Of a stretch of 64,000 bases of DNA, positions 60,430 to 64,000 are shown piece after piece. A program made the translations under genes and the position numbers. Every line of letters starts with the position of its first letter. Within the stretch, counting starts at the first letter, position 1. The DNA is from Sipunculus nudus (lineage: Eukaryota; Annelida; Sipuncula; Golfingiida; Sipunculidae), in NCBI GenBank assembly GCA_026874595.1, contig CM049314.1, positions 12,330,729-12,394,728 on the forward strand. Reading direction: 5' to 3'. The notes beneath the pieces are model-generated. The model was given only the letters and a program-made list of their open reading frames with translations. It did no database searches and was not told the origin of the DNA.

Positions 60430-60740
60430 TACAGATCCTTAGAAACTGAAAAAAAATAAGAGCACTGCAGCTCAGTAAGGGTAAATTTGCTTTAGGCATG
60501 AAATGTAATCACAAGTTAGTAAAGGACATGCAATGGTGGATAGGAAACACTGACATACCAAAATCCATAAATGTTCAAAATTGTGACTGGTCCTTTCAGA
60601 TTGATGTATCCACGCAAGGATAGGGTGCAGCTTTTCCTAGACATGAGTGTAAATAGACTGAACATGAAACATAAGCTCACATAATTTTATAGAACTTAAG
60701 GCTGTTCAGCTGGTTTTTCAAATTTTTCACAGACTACTTA
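60430..60740 (+). pseudogene. DIRS RNase H region, unit D
   Basis: 'DMQWWIGNTD' near 60,525 and 'WSFQIDVSTQG' near 60,590, then a stop, as in unit C. Confidence 0.6.
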
Positions 60741-61699
60741 GTTCGTAAACATGTTTAGCTACAAATGGACGGTAGCACTGCCGTTCCCTATATACAAAAT
60801 ATGGGCGGAACTCGCTCATAACGCTGTAATGATATTACATTATCAATTTGGAACTGGACTATTGAACACAATATACACCTTATAGCATCACATATGACAG
60901 GTGTACACAATGTGGAAACTTACAACCAAAGCAAGATCTTTAATAACCGGAATGAATGGACACTAGATTCAACTATTTAAAACCCTGTCATTTCACTTTG
61001 CTAAAGTTTCAGTTGACTTGTTTGGCTCAATGTTAAATTCAAAACGTACCTATTTAGCATGGAACCAAGACCCTGGTGCCCCAGGTATTGCTGCGTTTAG
61101 GCAGTGCTAGTAAAAAACATATTAACTATGTTTTCCCTCCTGTTTGCTCAATGAATCGGGCCCTGCAGAACATACAGATGGACAAAGCATATAGGGTAAT
61201 CATTGCACCATTGTGGGCCACGCAGACTTGGTCCCAGTCGTGTTGAGATTGTTGAACAGAGAACCAGTCCTCCTAATACCAGCAGACAAGATTCTCAGCT
61301 TGCCAAACAACGACGGGATAAAGCTCCCATTATCACAAAACAATGAAACTAATTGCATGTGTTCTATCTGGGAAAGCCTGCAAAAGAAAGACATTTCAGG
61401 TAAAACTGGAAACATTATTTTGCAATTATGGCGGACCGGAACAAAGCGACAATATGGTGCCTACATGATCCACTACAACCAAATAAGTCACAGATCTTTT
61501 CCTTCCTAACGGATTTATATTAATCGGGGTTACGCTACAGTGCCATTTCCACAGCCATATCATCTCTGTCAGCTCTAATACAGTTTAAAGGTGGTACTAC
61601 GTTTTCGCACCAATCCACTAGTCAAGTAATTTATAAAAAAAGTGTTTTCAATAGTAGGCCTGCTTTCCCCAGGTATCAGCTTACCTGAGATACAGACAA

Positions 61700-62240
61700 A
61701 GTGCTCAAACATCTGAATTTGTTATCGCCACTCAGTAGTTTATCTCTGAGAAATCTCACACACAATCTAGTTATGGCGATAGCTCTAATTTCTGGACAAT
61801 GAGGCCAGTCTAAACACCTTATGGATATGACAACTATGGCTTGGCTTAACTCGGGAATTGTGTTTTATATTAATAGACTACTTAAACAGTCTGAGCCAGC
61901 AAGGGAACAACCACTGATTCTGTTTCCTCCCTTCCCTGATAACTGCAGACTTTATGTTGAAACTGTATTACACGAATATTTAGTAAGGACTAGAACACTT
62001 AGACATAGTGATAGCCTTTTTATTAGTTTTAATAAACCATAAAAAACCAGTTTACAAGGACACTGTTGCCAGGTGGAGTAAGACAGTAATGTCAAATGCT
62101 GGAATAGATGTGAACATTTGTTAAGGCGCAAAGTACAAGGTCAGCATCAACCAATAAGGCTTTTGCTGCCAATGTACCCATCACTACAATAATGCGGACT
62201 GCTGGTTGGACCAACAAGAATAGCTTCGCAAAATACTATC
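61700..62240 (+). pseudogene. DIRS tyrosine recombinase, unit D
   Basis: A 73-codon frame (61821-62042) reads 'MDMTTMAWLNSGIVFYINRL' through 'YLVRTRTLRHSDSLFISFNK' without the stop seen in unit B, then frameshifts before 'VARWSKTVMSNAGID'. Confidence 0.75.
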
Positions 62241-62759
62241 ATAAACCATGGATTTATAGGAGTGGAGTCACAAGTCCATGCCCGGTCTGTGTCCTGTGTG
62301 CCTGACGGGGCCATAAACCTAGTTAATCCGTGGCACAAAGAGACGCCGCTGATAGGACCCGCGGACCGTGAATGACCGCCCTTCGTTCGAACTCCATTTT
62401 CCCAGAACGTACATTAAACATTTGGCTATTGAATTATGAGTATTGAATATTCAACTTAAGCATATAACAATTTCTTAAAAACAATGTGGATATCCCTGCA
62501 CGAGACCTTTTCGTTGCCAAAGACGCCAGAACAATCACTTGGCGACGGAGCACACGGGCGATAATACGTGTCAAGCACCTGAAATGACACCGCCAGTGAC
62601 AACCACTACTAATCACTTAAATTCACCGTCTTCCGCTCATGAGCGCTCGAAAATGTCAGCATCGGAGGATTTTTTTAAACCTCATGAATGAGAGACTCGT
62701 ATAGTCCCAAATGACCAGATGAGATTTTAATTTTAAATAACAAGACATGCTGTCAACAA

Positions 62760-63035
62760 GAACATTGGCCTTCTGAATTACAGTCCCATCGAAATTCCAA
62801 TATGACTGCCAGAGCACAATCGGTTATTTTCTTTCGCGCACTATATCTTAACAAGAACAATCTTTCCCGAATTCACAGGGATGATTGGCACTGCTGACAG
62901 CTATAGACCTATTAAATTACAGACTTGTTTGAATTCCAATATGGCCGTCACTGCACAATCGGTGATTTACTTTCGTGCGCAATATCTCAACAAAAACAAG
63001 CTTGATCTTTATCATATTCACAGGGATGATTGGTA
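62760..63035 (+). repeat. Minisatellite units right of the DIRS element, unit D
   Basis: Two units matching 33,640-33,955. Confidence 0.7.
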
Positions 63036-64000
63036 GTAATTCTACTGGAGCTACGTTTATGTTTCTTTTTTTTTCATACGCTTAATGGGTGACATAGCAT
63101 ATTTTGAATTATGTGCACGCGTTTTGGGCAGTCATGTCAACGGTAACATTAATTTTTTTTCAAGTAAAAGAGCGTTCTCTCATAAGTGACAGATTAATAT
63201 TACTTGTGTTATGCATATGTCAATACAAACATGCATAGTTTCGACCAGAGTAGGGTTGTGAATTATATTTCATCATAAAAGTCAGGCGTACTATTAGAAT
63301 ATGGACAAGCTCCGTTCATTTGATTATGAATGTCATGAGGGACAGATTAATATTACTTGGGTTATGCATACATCCATACAAAGATGCATAGTTTCGACCA
63401 GAGTATTGTTGTGAATTATATTTTATCATAAAAGTCGGGCGTATTATTAGAATATGGACCAGCTCCATTCATTTGATTACGACTGTCCACTTAATCCATT
63501 TTGACATGGTTAGTTGATGTTTTGGAGCATTTACTGTCAGTGTTCACAGTAAATAATTGTCAGTTAAAAGATCAGCAGAGGGACGATGTCCGGTGTATCG
63601 TATGTCAGAGTCTGCGGGCGGCCAGCGTAGCTCACTAACGGACCATGTTACAGAGCTATGTTTACAGAAGGACTTGGCCGATGTTTATTAGCCGCTGTAG
63701 AGCCAAGTGAACAGACCAGGGGACAATTAATACGCTGATCGTTGTGTGTGGTACCGAATATTGTCGTTTGCTGTGACGTATTCGTGTACAGATATTGGAT
63801 TTATCGAAAGTTGATTACAGAGGGAAAGTGAGTGAGTGCCTAAGAGATAGAGACTGTGTTGAACCAGTGGCTTGTTTGACGGTGAGAGGCATCGTGTGTA
63901 CCATGTTAAACCACCAGAACTCGAGAAGAACATTCCTAAAGCCTTGGTCCAAACTGGACGCACGCATTTTGGGATCGTACGTCCCCTGCGATTTTTGATG
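63036..64000 (+). repeat. Unit tail, unit D (cut by window end)
   Basis: Matches 33,956 to about 34,918, including the 153-bp tandem duplication (about 63,188-63,493). The sequence upstream of gene C reaches its ATG about 265 bp after the point where this copy leaves the window. Confidence 0.7.

Larger units (their letters stand above)
57997..62728 (+). mobile_element. Dead DIRS-type retrotransposon, unit D
   Basis: Both terminal inverted repeats are present (57,999-58,016 and 62,707-62,724). The internal order is the same as in unit B. It carries the same 24-bp duplication and stop in the RT, so it descends from the same dead insertion. Confidence 0.82.

Noticed and set aside
1-64000. CRISPR arrays, operons, tRNA or rRNA genes
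   Set aside because: None seen. The tandem repeats have transposon or minisatellite character and the genome is that of an animal.

Overview
The window is nuclear DNA of an animal, AT-rich and intron-bearing, with no bacterial-style gene organisation. The mix of retroelements (a LINE, DIRS-type tyrosine-recombinase elements, a Penelope-like element with a C-terminal GIY-YIG nuclease), long (TA)n tracts and a dispersed repeat ending in 'catgggcctcttg' fits a mollusc, probably a bivalve or gastropod. That is inference; no single-copy marker gene is present.

The only host gene family I can support is a tandemly repeated, apparently undescribed gene for a secreted protein, always on the + strand. 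The best copy (copy C, 35,171-39,240) has eight exons: a signal-peptide exon, two homologous three-exon modules (170/87/217 nt and 155/87/223 nt) with phase-1 outer borders, and a tiny last exon followed by AATAAA. It predicts about 340 residues. Copy A (6,687-10,811) has the same structure but a TAG in exon 2 and loss of a conserved Cys. Copy B (19,798-22,349) is a relic that lacks exons 1, 2 and 4 and carries stops in exons 3 and 7.

The window is a tandem segmental array with a unit of roughly 16 kb: gene, downstream spacer (block P, carrying a dispersed repeat and a 1.09-kb TIR transposon), a ~147-bp minisatellite hosting a dead DIRS element, a ~1.2-kb tail, then the next gene. Unit 0 (about 2.4-3.6 kb) is old and diverged. 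Unit A (6.7-18.2 kb) lacks the TIR transposon. Units B (19.8-35.0 kb), C (35.0-51.15 kb) and D (51.15-64.0 kb) are recent and carry the same dead transposons. Unit D begins at a non-homologous breakpoint inside the unit-C DIRS element, so the gene that should separate C from D is gone. Another gene copy is predicted just beyond the right edge.

Independent mobile DNA includes: a 490-bp TIR element (1,630-2,119); a 5'-truncated but ORF-intact LINE with a perfect 14-bp target duplication (3,656-6,146); and a decayed Penelope-like element (18,228-19,756) ending in what reads as a complete type I hammerhead ribozyme (19,663-19,730). That element sits between two (TA)n tracts exactly where units A and B join. 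Most remaining sequence is spacer without recognisable genes. Exon borders come from comparing the copies and from GT-AG rules, without transcript data.
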